Assembly: GCA_040880365.1 (NCBI GenBank)
Contig: JBBDIO010000083.1
Location: forward strand, 1 to 6,390
DNA: 6,390 nt
From: JBBDIO01 sp040880365
GTDB taxonomy: Bacteria; Chloroflexota; Anaerolineae; Caldilineales; Caldilineaceae
Direction: 5' to 3'
The notes below the pieces were generated by a model that did not search any database, was not told where the DNA came from, and saw only the letters and a program-made list of their open reading frames with translations. Numbering within the stretch: the stretch's first letter is position 1; each line of letters starts with the position of its first letter. Position numbers and translations under genes: made by a program. Shown here in pieces: positions 1 through 5,602 of the stretch.

Positions 1-19
1 GGTTCGAGTGTGCGCTCAT
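1..19 (-). CDS. Start of downstream gene overlapping the M16 stop (partial)
   Basis: On the minus strand an ATG (17-19) lies inside the ATGA that also holds the TGA stop of the M16 peptidase (16-18). The frame stays open to the window edge as Met-Ser-Ala-His-Ser-Asn. A four-base ATGA overlap is a classic sign of translational coupling between consecutive genes of one operon. M16B peptidases are often encoded as adjacent pairs, one subunit with the HxxEH zinc site and one without, so a second M16 subunit is the most likely product, but this is inference from context. Only six codons are visible and there is no strong Shine-Dalgarno sequence, which fits reinitiation by ribosomes finishing the upstream gene. 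Confidence 0.45.
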
Positions 20-1410
20 GGAGTCACCGCGTGCAGGGCGGCCTGCGTCTGCTCTGCTGCTTGCTCTGCCGCATCGTCACCCGCATCTTCAGCCGCATCC
101 GCTGTCATAGCGTCATCCGCTTCGGGCACAAACCAGCCCACGGTGCGATTGGTGCGCACAAAACAGTCCGTCGCCACGCGCTGCACATCGGCCAGTGTGA
201 CCGCGGCCAGGCGCTCACTCCAGCTTTCGGCCCAGGCGGGGTCTTCCAGCATCGCGCTGAAGCCCAGCCAATAGGCCTGCGCCGACACACTCTCGCGGCT
301 ATAGGCAAACTGGGCGCGGGTCTGTTTCACCGCCCGCTGCAATTCGGCCGTGGTCACGTCGCCCGCTTGCAGGCGCGCCGCTTCGGCAAAGAGCGCCGCC
401 TCTACCGTAGCGTGTGCCACCTCGGGGCTGTGCGCCGCATAGAGCCAGAACAGGCCGGGGTCCAGCGTAGGCTCAAACCAGGTGCCCGCCGACACCGCCA
501 GTTCCGTTTCGACCAACGCCTGGTGCAGACGCGTCTTGCGGCTGTTGATGCCTTCGCCAAACAGCCCCATGCCCTTCGCGCCGCTGAGAATGGCATCCAT
601 CACCGCAAACGCGAAGAAATCTGCGTGGCGCGCATCTACCGCATGAAACGCGGCCAGCACATGCGCAGTGGGTTCCGAGCCATAGAGCGTCACACGGCGT
701 TCGGCGCGCTGCACCGGCTCCACCACACGCCGGGCCGTCGAGCTTTTCTCGGCCCGCGGAATCGGCGCAAAGGCCTGGCGGATTTGCTGCAAAGCGTCCT
801 CGGCATCAAAATCACCCACCGCCGCGATCACCGCATTTTCGGGCGTATAGAACCGGCGGTAATACGCATAAAGCTCATCCCGCGTCAGACCCACCAGATC
901 GGCGCGCCAGCCAATCGTCGGATGGTGATAGCCATGCACCTGATAGGCCACCGCGCGCACTTCATCCATCAAAAGCCAGTACGCGCTATTTTCTGCGCCT
1001 TCCAGCTCGCTCAGAATTACCGTGCGTTCGGCGTCGAAATCTTCGGGATCAAAGCTGGCACTGCACATGCGGTCGCTTTCCGCGTCAATCGCCAGCGGCA
1101 ATTGGGCGGCGGGCAACGTTTCATAATAGACCGTGATATCCGGTGAAGTGAGCGCATTGAAGACCGCGCCCGCGCGTGCCATCGCCCGATCCAGCGCGCC
1201 GGGCGGAAAACGCGGCGTGCCCCGAAAGAGCATATGCTCGACCCAATGACTCGCCCCGGTCAGACCGGGGGTTTCGTGGCGACTGCCCACGCGATAAAAG
1301 ACAAAAAACGCGACAACGGGCGCAGCGCGACTCTCCTGCACAATCACGCTAAGCCCATTGTCCAATGTTGTCCGTAGTACAGTTGCTTGCGAACCAGACT
1401 CCAAAATCAA
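16..1410 (-). CDS. M16 family zinc metallopeptidase (pitrilysin/processing-peptidase type)
   Basis: A 464-residue single-unit M16B peptidase, expected to cut peptides or unfolded protein segments with a zinc-activated water. The inverted zinc motif HxxEH is H55-W-V-E58-H59; the third ligand is probably E135 in the E128-R-T-V-I-L-S-E135 stretch, 75 residues on, the usual spacing. It opens with the family's LDNGLSVIV strand and VGSRHE turn (residues 17-46), has the YHHPTIGW segment (161-168) and TRDELYAYYRRFY helix soon after, and a second, non-catalytic domain in the C-terminal half. No signal peptide or membrane segment is visible, so it looks cytoplasmic unless exported unconventionally. Residues from about 429 on form an Ala/Asp/Glu-rich tail outside the fold. 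The start is uncertain: there is no in-frame ATG or GTG near the N-terminus, and TTG at 1410 or TTG at 1404 (AGG six bases upstream) are the candidates. It follows ugd after 87 nt and is coupled to the next gene. Confidence 0.93.
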   Translation of the reverse strand: MILESGSQATVLRTTLDNGLSVIVQESRAAPVVAFFVFYRVGSRHETPGLTGASHWVEHMLFRGTPRFPPGALDRAMARAGAVFNALTSPDITVYYETLPAAQLPLAIDAESDRMCSASFDPEDFDAERTVILSELEGAENSAYWLLMDEVRAVAYQVHGYHHPTIGWRADLVGLTRDELYAYYRRFYTPENAVIAAVGDFDAEDALQQIRQAFAPIPRAEKSSTARRVVEPVQRAERRVTLYGSEPTAHVLAAFHAVDARHADFFAFAVMDAILSGAKGMGLFGEGINSRKTRLHQALVETELAVSAGTWFEPTLDPGLFWLYAAHSPEVAHATVEAALFAEAARLQAGDVTTAELQRAVKQTRAQFAYSRESVSAQAYWLGFSAMLEDPAWAESWSERLAAVTLADVQRVATDCFVRTNRTVGWFVPEADDAMTADAAEDAGDDAAEQAAEQTQAALHAVTP

Positions 1411-1416
1411 CCTGTT

Positions 1417-1444
1417 TCTATAAAACGCTGTCCACCCACGTCAA
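1417..1444 (-). promoter_or_regulatory. Candidate sigma-70 promoter of the M16 gene
   Basis: Read on the minus strand, TTGACG (1439-1444, five of six to consensus) is followed after 16 nt by TATAGA (1417-1422, four of six). A start of transcription about seven bases after the -10 box would fall near 1410, at the first possible TTG start codon, so the message would have almost no leader. It lies in the 87-nt gap between ugd and the peptidase gene, where I see no terminator, so the peptidase may also be reached by read-through from ugd. Confidence 0.4.
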
Positions 1445-1497
1445 GTCAGATAACCGGATGCAGATGTCGGCAGTTCCTCATCCTTCATCCCTCACCC

Positions 1498-2934
1498 TTA
1501 AACCTCTGTGGCGGGCTGAGTGCGGGTCTCGGCAGTGGCTTCATGGATGCCGTTGGTACCATTTTCGCCCAAAACCGTCGCAGATTCTTCGCTGCCGTTA
1601 ACGGCGTAACCGTTGCCATTTTTGTGTGTGGTATTGGCGCCATAGCGCCCCACCGCCTGATAGATAAAACCGCGTTCCTGCATCAATTCGGGTTCATACA
1701 AGTTACGGCCATCGGCAATCACCGGCGTACGCATACTGGTACGAATGCGGTTCATATCCAGCTGCTTGAACTCATTCCATTCAGTACAGACCAACAAGGC
1801 GTCGGCACCCACCGCCAGTTCATAGGGATCCTCGGCCAGATTCAGCTCCTTGTTTTCGCGAGCCGCGCCGGGCATGGCAACCGGATCATAGGCTGTGACC
1901 AGCGCGCCTTCATATTGCAACATGCGGGCGATTTCCAACGCCGGCGACTCGCGGATATCGTCCGTATTGGGCTTGAACGCCAAACCCAGCAGTCCAATGC
2001 GCTTACCCTGTAGCGTACCCAGCAGATTGCGCAGGGTGAACACGGCCCAGCGGCGCGCATCCCGGTTGATATCCATCACCGCGCGCAGCAAAGCCGGATG
2101 CGACCCGTGAATCAGAGCCATATGCTCCAGCGCCTTCACATCTTTGGGGAAACAACTGCCGCCATAGCCCAGCCCGGCATTGAGAAAGTGCGGACCAATG
2201 CGCTTGTCATAACCCATGCCCACGGCCACCTCTTGCACATCTGCGCCCAGCCGTTCGCAAATGGCCGCAATTTCATTGATGAAGCTAATCTTGGTCGCCA
2301 GAAACGCGTTGCTGGCATATTTAATCATCTCGGCAGTGCGTAAATCGGTCAGCACAATGCGCGTGCGCAGGGCCAGATGCAAATGGGCGACCCGTTCGGC
2401 GGCCTCTTTATCCTTGCTGCCCAGCACAACCCGGTCGGGATTCATAAAATCGTAGATCGCCGAACCTTCGCGGCTGAATTCCGGGCAGCTCACCACGTGG
2501 AACTCGATAGGCTTGGGCTGGCTGCGCGAAACGATATCGGCCACCCAGTCGCCCGTGCCCACCGGCACCGTGCTTTTGTTCACAATCACCAGCGGATGAT
2601 CCATTTCGCGGGCAATGGATTCGGCGGCCATACGCAAATAGCGTAAATCGGCTTCGCCGTCTACCCCGCTGGGCGTGCCCACACAAATGAACACAAATTC
2701 GGCATCCTGCAAGGCTTCGGGATATTCCGTAGTGAAATGCAAACGCCCGGCCTTCACATTGCGCACGATCATCTCGCTCAGACCCGGCTCGTAGATCGGC
2801 ACCTCGCCCTGGCGCAGCATATTGATTTTTTCAGGGTTAATATCGATACAAGTTACTTTATTGCCCAAATCGGCAAAACATGCGCCGGTAGAAAGTCCTA
2901 CATATCCGGTACCGGCGACAGCAATGTTCTTCAT
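1498..2934 (-). CDS. ugd: UDP-glucose 6-dehydrogenase
   Basis: Oxidises UDP-glucose to UDP-glucuronate in two NAD+-dependent steps in the cytoplasm, supplying uronic-acid precursors for exopolysaccharide, capsule or glycolipid synthesis. All hallmarks are present in 478 residues: N-terminal Rossmann motif G8-T-G10-Y-V-G13 with D31 after the second strand; CVGTPSG (84-90); STVPVGT (121-127); the central helix K205-YASN209; the active-site loop GYGGSCFPKD (256-265) with catalytic Cys261; and the C-terminal domain with GLAFKPNTDDIRESP (317-331) and DGRN (408-411). Bacterial relatives are usually about 430-450 residues; the extra length is a low-complexity Asn/Gly/Thr/Glu-rich tail from about residue 432. 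The ATG at 2934 is well supported by AGAGGAGG six bases upstream. The flippase-like gene lies 207 nt upstream and the M16 gene 87 nt downstream. GDP-mannose dehydrogenase is the nearest alternative, but the motifs read as Ugd. Confidence 0.96.
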   Translation of the reverse strand: MKNIAVAGTGYVGLSTGACFADLGNKVTCIDINPEKINMLRQGEVPIYEPGLSEMIVRNVKAGRLHFTTEYPEALQDAEFVFICVGTPSGVDGEADLRYLRMAAESIAREMDHPLVIVNKSTVPVGTGDWVADIVSRSQPKPIEFHVVSCPEFSREGSAIYDFMNPDRVVLGSKDKEAAERVAHLHLALRTRIVLTDLRTAEMIKYASNAFLATKISFINEIAAICERLGADVQEVAVGMGYDKRIGPHFLNAGLGYGGSCFPKDVKALEHMALIHGSHPALLRAVMDINRDARRWAVFTLRNLLGTLQGKRIGLLGLAFKPNTDDIRESPALEIARMLQYEGALVTAYDPVAMPGAARENKELNLAEDPYELAVGADALLVCTEWNEFKQLDMNRIRTSMRTPVIADGRNLYEPELMQERGFIYQAVGRYGANTTHKNGNGYAVNGSEESATVLGENGTNGIHEATAETRTQPATEV

Positions 2935-2940
2935 TGCAGC

Positions 2941-2948
2941 CCTCCTCT
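2941..2948 (-). promoter_or_regulatory. Strong ribosome binding site of ugd
   Basis: The minus strand reads AGAGGAGG, a near-perfect Shine-Dalgarno sequence, then six bases (GCTGCA) and ATG. It fixes the ugd start and is by far the strongest ribosome binding site in the window; the flippase and M16 genes have weak ones and TTG starts. Confidence 0.85.
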
Positions 2949-2975
2949 GTCAGTTTGGCTGAACATCCAACAACT

Positions 2976-2981
2976 ATTATA
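2976..2981 (-). promoter_or_regulatory. Candidate -10 box of an ugd promoter
   Basis: The minus strand carries a perfect TATAAT within ATATATAATAG. Transcription would start near 2969, giving a 5' leader of about 35 nt that includes the ugd ribosome binding site. No convincing -35 hexamer is seen 16-18 nt upstream, so it may need an activator or an alternative sigma factor, or may be chance in an AT-rich stretch. Confidence 0.4.
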
Positions 2982-3129
2982 TATCGCATCAAAACAGATC
3001 ATACTACACTACACCTATTCAGACAGCAGCCCAATTAAATACGCCAATCATTGCATAGCCGGGTTGCCACAGGTTCATACATGATACATTACGGGTTCGC
3101 CCCCTACCTGCACCCATTGCCTGCACTAC

Positions 3130-3155
3130 TACGGGCGAATTTTACGGGCGAATTT
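3130..3155. repeat. 13-bp perfect tandem duplication at the flippase stop
   Basis: TACGGGCGAATTT occurs twice head to tail (3130-3142 and 3143-3155), covering the last codons and the TAA stop (3142-3144) of the flippase-like gene. The unit is not a multiple of three, yet the arrangement keeps the protein end: with one copy removed the frame would still stop directly after the same Pro codon (TAG instead of TAA). The second copy overlaps a perfect inverted repeat, GGCGAA-T-TTCGCC (3147-3159). Confidence 0.85.
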
Positions 3156-4236
3156 CGCCGGGGTCGGCATCCACCGGATGCGCAGCAACGACTGTTTCTC
3201 CCTCGTTTTCGGCCTCAGTTTCCGCCACAGTTTCTATCTCAGCCTGACCTTCGGCCTGGCGATTGGCAGCGGCAAAGTCTGCCCAGCGCAGTTGCTCGCG
3301 CCAGAAATAATAACCTCCCACCAGTGTCACCGGCAACCACAACGCCACATGCAGCGTAAAAGTATAGCTTGCCGCCAGATTGCGCTCCACGCCAAATGCC
3401 GCCAGCGTTTCAATGCCCGGCGCATCGAACGTGCCAATATAGCCCGGCGCCGAAGGCAGGGTCGTCGCCAGATTCACCAGGCCGTTCATGAGCATGAGTA
3501 CCAGAAAACTGGTTTCAAAATCAAACGCGTGCATCACAAACCAATATTTCAGCGTCTCGATCAACCAGACAATGATGCTTGTGCCAAAGATCATCAGCAC
3601 ATCCTTGCGATTGCCCAGACTTTGCAGACCTTCCACAAAACGCACATAGATATCATCCGTGCGAATGCGAATGCGCGCGGGCAGAATGCGCGCCGCCAAC
3701 CAACCATACACAGCAGTAACCCGCGCCGGGCGCAAGGCAATCCAGACGAAGACTGCCGTCGCCACCAGCATCAATACCGTGAGCACCGCCACCAGATTGC
3801 GATAGAGCACAGGCATGGGCGCAAAGGGCAACGCCAGAAACACAAACAGAAGCATGGTCAGCCCATCGAAGACGCGTTCGATGATCACCGTTGCCAGGCT
3901 AGACGAAACCGCCACCTGTTCGCGCTGGCGCAACACATACGAACGAATTACTTCACCCGCCCGTAAAGGGTATACGTTATTACCGAAGTATCCGATACAC
4001 ACCAAAGGGAAAAGTCGGCGCACAGGAATCTGTTTCAGATGGCGCAAAGTATAGTGCCAGCGCCAGCTCCGCACCCACAGCCCCCCAAAATAGACCATGA
4101 TCCCCGGCAGAATCCACCAATAATTGGCAGTTTGCAGCGTCGAAAAAACATCTGCCAAGTGGAGACTGGGCAGAATCAGATAAATAAAAAAGGCGCTGAT
4201 TAGCAGGCCAATTGCCAGCTGGCTATATTTTCGCAA
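3142..4236 (-). CDS. LPG_synthase_TM / flippase-like integral membrane protein (UPF0104 type)
   Basis: A 364-residue polytopic inner-membrane protein of the family named after the membrane half of lysylphosphatidylglycerol synthase; members are annotated as flippase-like and are linked with moving or modifying lipids and glycolipids. Family motifs are clear: R56-S-W-R59-W; G82-YFGNN-VYP90 followed by R92-A-G-E95-x-x-R98; E120-R-V-F-D124-G; and P261-S-A-P-G-Y-I-G-T-F270. About seven or eight membrane segments are likely, near residues 7-23, 38-55, 75-95 (weak), 126-143, 147-168, 213-236, 243-262 and 289-312. There is no aminoacyl-transferase domain, so it is not a full MprF. A Glu/Ala-rich acidic tail of about 40 residues (325-364) follows the last helix. 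The TTG start at 4236 is the only candidate between an in-frame stop and the first helix; its ribosome binding site is weak. Substrate cannot be told; ugd next door suggests a glycolipid or envelope role. Confidence 0.92.
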   Translation of the reverse strand: MRKYSQLAIGLLISAFFIYLILPSLHLADVFSTLQTANYWWILPGIMVYFGGLWVRSWRWHYTLRHLKQIPVRRLFPLVCIGYFGNNVYPLRAGEVIRSYVLRQREQVAVSSSLATVIIERVFDGLTMLLFVFLALPFAPMPVLYRNLVAVLTVLMLVATAVFVWIALRPARVTAVYGWLAARILPARIRIRTDDIYVRFVEGLQSLGNRKDVLMIFGTSIIVWLIETLKYWFVMHAFDFETSFLVLMLMNGLVNLATTLPSAPGYIGTFDAPGIETLAAFGVERNLAASYTFTLHVALWLPVTLVGGYYFWREQLRWADFAAANRQAEGQAEIETVAETEAENEGETVVAAHPVDADPGEIRP

Positions 4237-4432
4237 GACCGATCTTCATCCCATACACAGTTACAAGTGATTTGAGCCAGAATAGCACAAAGGGGTAGGA
4301 GAGGGGCAAATCCGGCGCGCGTTCATGGGAAACCAGCTGCCACGCGCAATACCATCCGCCACAGGACAGAGGCAGCACAGGGCAAAGTTACAGAGCAAGC
4401 TAAATCGGCAAAAAATGCGTACAAAGACTTAC

Positions 4433-4467
4433 AAAATAAAGAGGAGATGTACATGTGACATCTCCTC
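4433..4467 (-). terminator. Rho-independent terminator downstream of the SWIM gene
   Basis: A perfect 10-bp stem, GAGGAGATGT (4441-4450) with ACATCTCCTC (4458-4467), closes a 7-nt loop. Read on the minus strand it is followed directly by TTTATTTTG, a U-rich tail; on the plus strand no T run follows. It therefore points leftwards and would end transcripts from the SWIM gene, whose stop lies 236 nt upstream, separating it from the flippase gene. The stem has only moderate GC, so efficiency may be partial. Confidence 0.6.
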
Positions 4468-4470
4468 AGG

Positions 4471-4512
4471 CATCTCTTGGGGGGGCATCTCTTGGGGGGG
4501 CATCTCTTGGGG
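4471..4512. repeat. 15-bp G-rich minisatellite, 2.8 copies
   Basis: CATCTCTTGGGGGGG occurs perfectly at 4471-4485 and 4486-4500, then a third copy is cut to CATCTCTTGGGG (4501-4512). The plus strand therefore carries G tracts of 7, 7 and 4 within 42 nt, enough for a G-quadruplex with three-G layers. It lies in the presumed 3' untranslated region of the SWIM gene, just before the terminator stem. Such G runs are prone to slippage, so copy number and run lengths may vary between strains or be sequencing errors. Confidence 0.9.
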
Positions 4513-4702
4513 CGTCTGCATTAAAACACCAGAGATTCGGTGCAGCAACATCCAATCATGCACAAATCAAAAACGATTCCTACCACATCATCTTGCCCAA
4601 CATGTATCCTAAAAAACGGGTGGAAGCCCAGGCCCCGCAGAGATAGCCCAGGGTTCCCGCGCCCCCACCCCAATTAAATCTGTGCTGCTAAATCTGGGTG
4701 GC

Positions 4703-4951
4703 CTAAGTCACTGGCATCGTTGCCGGCTGCACCGAGTCGCCCAGGATCTCTTCCATCGCCATGACGTGGGGACAAACGCCGCGCAATTCGTGCTCCTCGC
4801 AGTCACACTGCCACATGCCGTTGGCATACTGAATCACATGCTTGCTGTGTTCGCCCTGAATTTCCACTTCGAATTGTTTGACGCGGATTCGTTGATCACG
4901 CTCCTGTGCATACTGACGGGCTTTGATGATCCGGCTAGCGACTGAGTCCAT
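4703..4951 (-). CDS. Small stand-alone SWIM zinc-finger protein
   Basis: An 82-residue protein with a Lys/Arg/Glu-rich N-terminal helix (about 5-24), two probable strands (about 25-32 and 37-43) and the SWIM zinc signature CxC-x8-CxH: C49-D-C51 then C60-P-H62, followed by a helix (63-70). SWIM domains bind zinc and mediate DNA or protein contacts. They usually sit inside much larger proteins such as SWI2/SNF2 helicases or MuDR-type transposases; here there is no room for another domain, so it may be an adaptor or a small nucleic-acid binder. No transposase or helicase fragment is seen nearby. The ATG at 4951 has AAAGGA nine bases upstream (4961-4966). It is a lone gene between two long spacers, with its own likely terminator at 4433-4467. 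The domain call is firm because all four ligands are present; the function is unknown. Confidence 0.82.
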   Translation of the reverse strand: MDSVASRIIKARQYAQERDQRIRVKQFEVEIQGEHSKHVIQYANGMWQCDCEEHELRGVCPHVMAMEEILGDSVQPATMPVT

Positions 4952-5079
4952 GACATCTCATCCTTTCTGTGGATAGTGAAGCAAAAATGTACTGCGCAAT
5001 TTGCGGTTGCAACAAAATCTGAAGGCTGGTGCCACAAGCGTATCTAAAGTGAAGATAGAAACCGGAACTAACGTCCCTC

Positions 5080-5131
5080 GCAATGTTGCATGTCAAAAAA
5101 GCCGAAACAGAACCGAATGTGGCAACATTGC
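5080..5131. repeat. 10-bp inverted repeat around a TTGACA hexamer
   Basis: GCAATGTTGC (5080-5089) and its exact reverse complement GCAACATTGC (5122-5131) are 32 nt apart. On the minus strand a perfect -35-like TTGACA (5091-5096) sits one base from the inner arm, but no good -10 box follows at 16-18 nt (the best is GTTAGT). It may be an operator pair near a weak SWIM promoter, or a stem with a large loop. Confidence 0.5.
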
Positions 5132-5132
5132 T

Positions 5133-5175
5133 ATAAAACGAAAACACTCAGGCGTGTTACTCTGCCTGAGTGTTT
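5133..5175 (-). terminator. Strong hairpin terminator in the SWIM upstream spacer
   Basis: A perfect 12-bp stem, AAACACTCAGGC (5142-5153) with GCCTGAGTGTTT (5164-5175), encloses a 10-nt loop. On the minus strand the stem runs into TTTTCGTTTTATAG, a good U-rich tract; on the plus strand the tail (GTTCTACCC) is poorer, so leftward termination is favoured though some bidirectional action is possible. The nearest coding stop upstream is 5724, about 550 nt away, so it more likely ends an RNA started at the 5603-5631 promoter, or attenuates transcription into the SWIM gene. Confidence 0.7.
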
Positions 5176-5188
5176 GTTCTACCCTATT

Positions 5189-5249
5189 CAATTTCGCCGA
5201 CCGCGGGCGTCTTCCGCCCGCCCGTCTCTGGCAAAATCCAATTTCGCCG
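5189..5249. repeat. GC hairpin between 11-bp direct repeats
   Basis: A perfect 7-bp GC stem, GCGGGCG (5203-5209) with CGCCCGC (5215-5221) and a 5-nt loop, lies between two copies of CAATTTCGCCG (5189-5199 and 5239-5249). The layout resembles a small REP/MITE-like palindromic element with flanking duplications. AATTTCGCCGGGG also occurs at 3151-3163, beside the flippase stop. No transposase is present. Confidence 0.5.
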
Positions 5250-5464
5250 GGGGAATTCGCCACAGATCTTGCTCCAAATCTTTCCTCGGTCTGTCTTGCA
5301 CACCTGAATAGAATACAGAGATGCGCCGGGAGTTTGTGGATTGTCAATCCGAATTCGCACCATGCTCTGCTCTTTCCACGGTCGGGCAAAAAGCCCAATC
5401 ATGCAAAAGTGAAGGACACTGATCAGCGATACCGCCAACTATCTACCTATCACTAACAACAATT

Positions 5465-5515
5465 GCCACTACTGACGACAAGCCACTACTGACGACAAGC
5501 CACTACTGACGACAA
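5465..5515. repeat. Three perfect 17-bp tandem repeats
   Basis: GCCACTACTGACGACAA is repeated exactly three times (5465-5481, 5482-5498, 5499-5515). The unit is not a multiple of three, and on the minus strand every copy contains CAGTAG, so any reading frame crossing the array is closed within it; this argues for a non-coding role. It lies about 80-130 nt downstream of the expected start of the minus-strand promoter at 5603-5631. The copies are too few for a CRISPR array and there are no spacers. Confidence 0.92.
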
Positions 5516-5602
5516 GGTAGAGAACTGCGAAAATGACGATGGCGTCTGCCATGCAAGCATTCAGATGTTGTTGTTAACAGACGGTTAATTGACGGTAAAA
5601 AC

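Larger units (their letters stand above)
4237..4702. other. 466-nt non-coding spacer, flippase side of the SWIM gene
   Basis: No convincing gene lies here. From right to left, the transcription direction of the flanking genes, it holds the 3' side of the SWIM gene with a C-rich stretch and a poor four-base hairpin before six T residues (about 4611-4637), a 15-bp minisatellite (4471-4512), a good terminator hairpin (4441-4467), and then about 200 nt that must contain the flippase promoter. I could not pick a promoter there with confidence: TATTCT and TAACTT are possible weak -10 boxes, but neither has a matching -35. Confidence 0.7.

Noticed and set aside
1..20. GGTTCGAGT at the left edge, similar to a tRNA T-loop
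   Set aside because: No acceptor stem or anticodon arm can be formed around it, and it lies in the coding overlap of the M16 gene and its downstream neighbour.
10..1146. 378-codon open frame on the plus strand
   Set aside because: It lies wholly antisense to the M16 gene, whose motifs are unmistakable. The product is Arg/His-rich without any domain pattern, a usual shadow of GC-biased codons.
4325..4612. Plus-strand frame encoding GISWG repeats, like a repeated-core peptide precursor
   Set aside because: The repeats are just the 15-bp minisatellite read in frame. There is no properly spaced ribosome binding site, the rest is unstructured and Arg/Gln-rich, the frame crosses the minus-strand terminator stem, and no peptide-modifying enzyme is nearby.
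3030..4679. Shared 11-mer CCCAATTAAAT at about 3030 and 4669
   Set aside because: A single AT-rich 11-base match with no extended similarity or symmetry; too short to call a repeat family.
5384..5396. Small hairpin GGGC-AAAAA-GCCC
   Set aside because: Only a 4-bp stem with no T tract after it on either strand; expected by chance in this length of sequence.
5184..5438. 84-codon minus-strand frame inside the spacer
   Set aside because: It starts at a TTG without ribosome binding site, and its C-terminal end is encoded by the GC hairpin element. An internal ATG (about 59 codons) has only a weak GGAAAG upstream. No recognisable fold, so not called as a gene.
5465..5515. Possible CRISPR array
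   Set aside because: The 17-bp repeats are directly abutted with no spacers, only three copies, and no cas gene is present.
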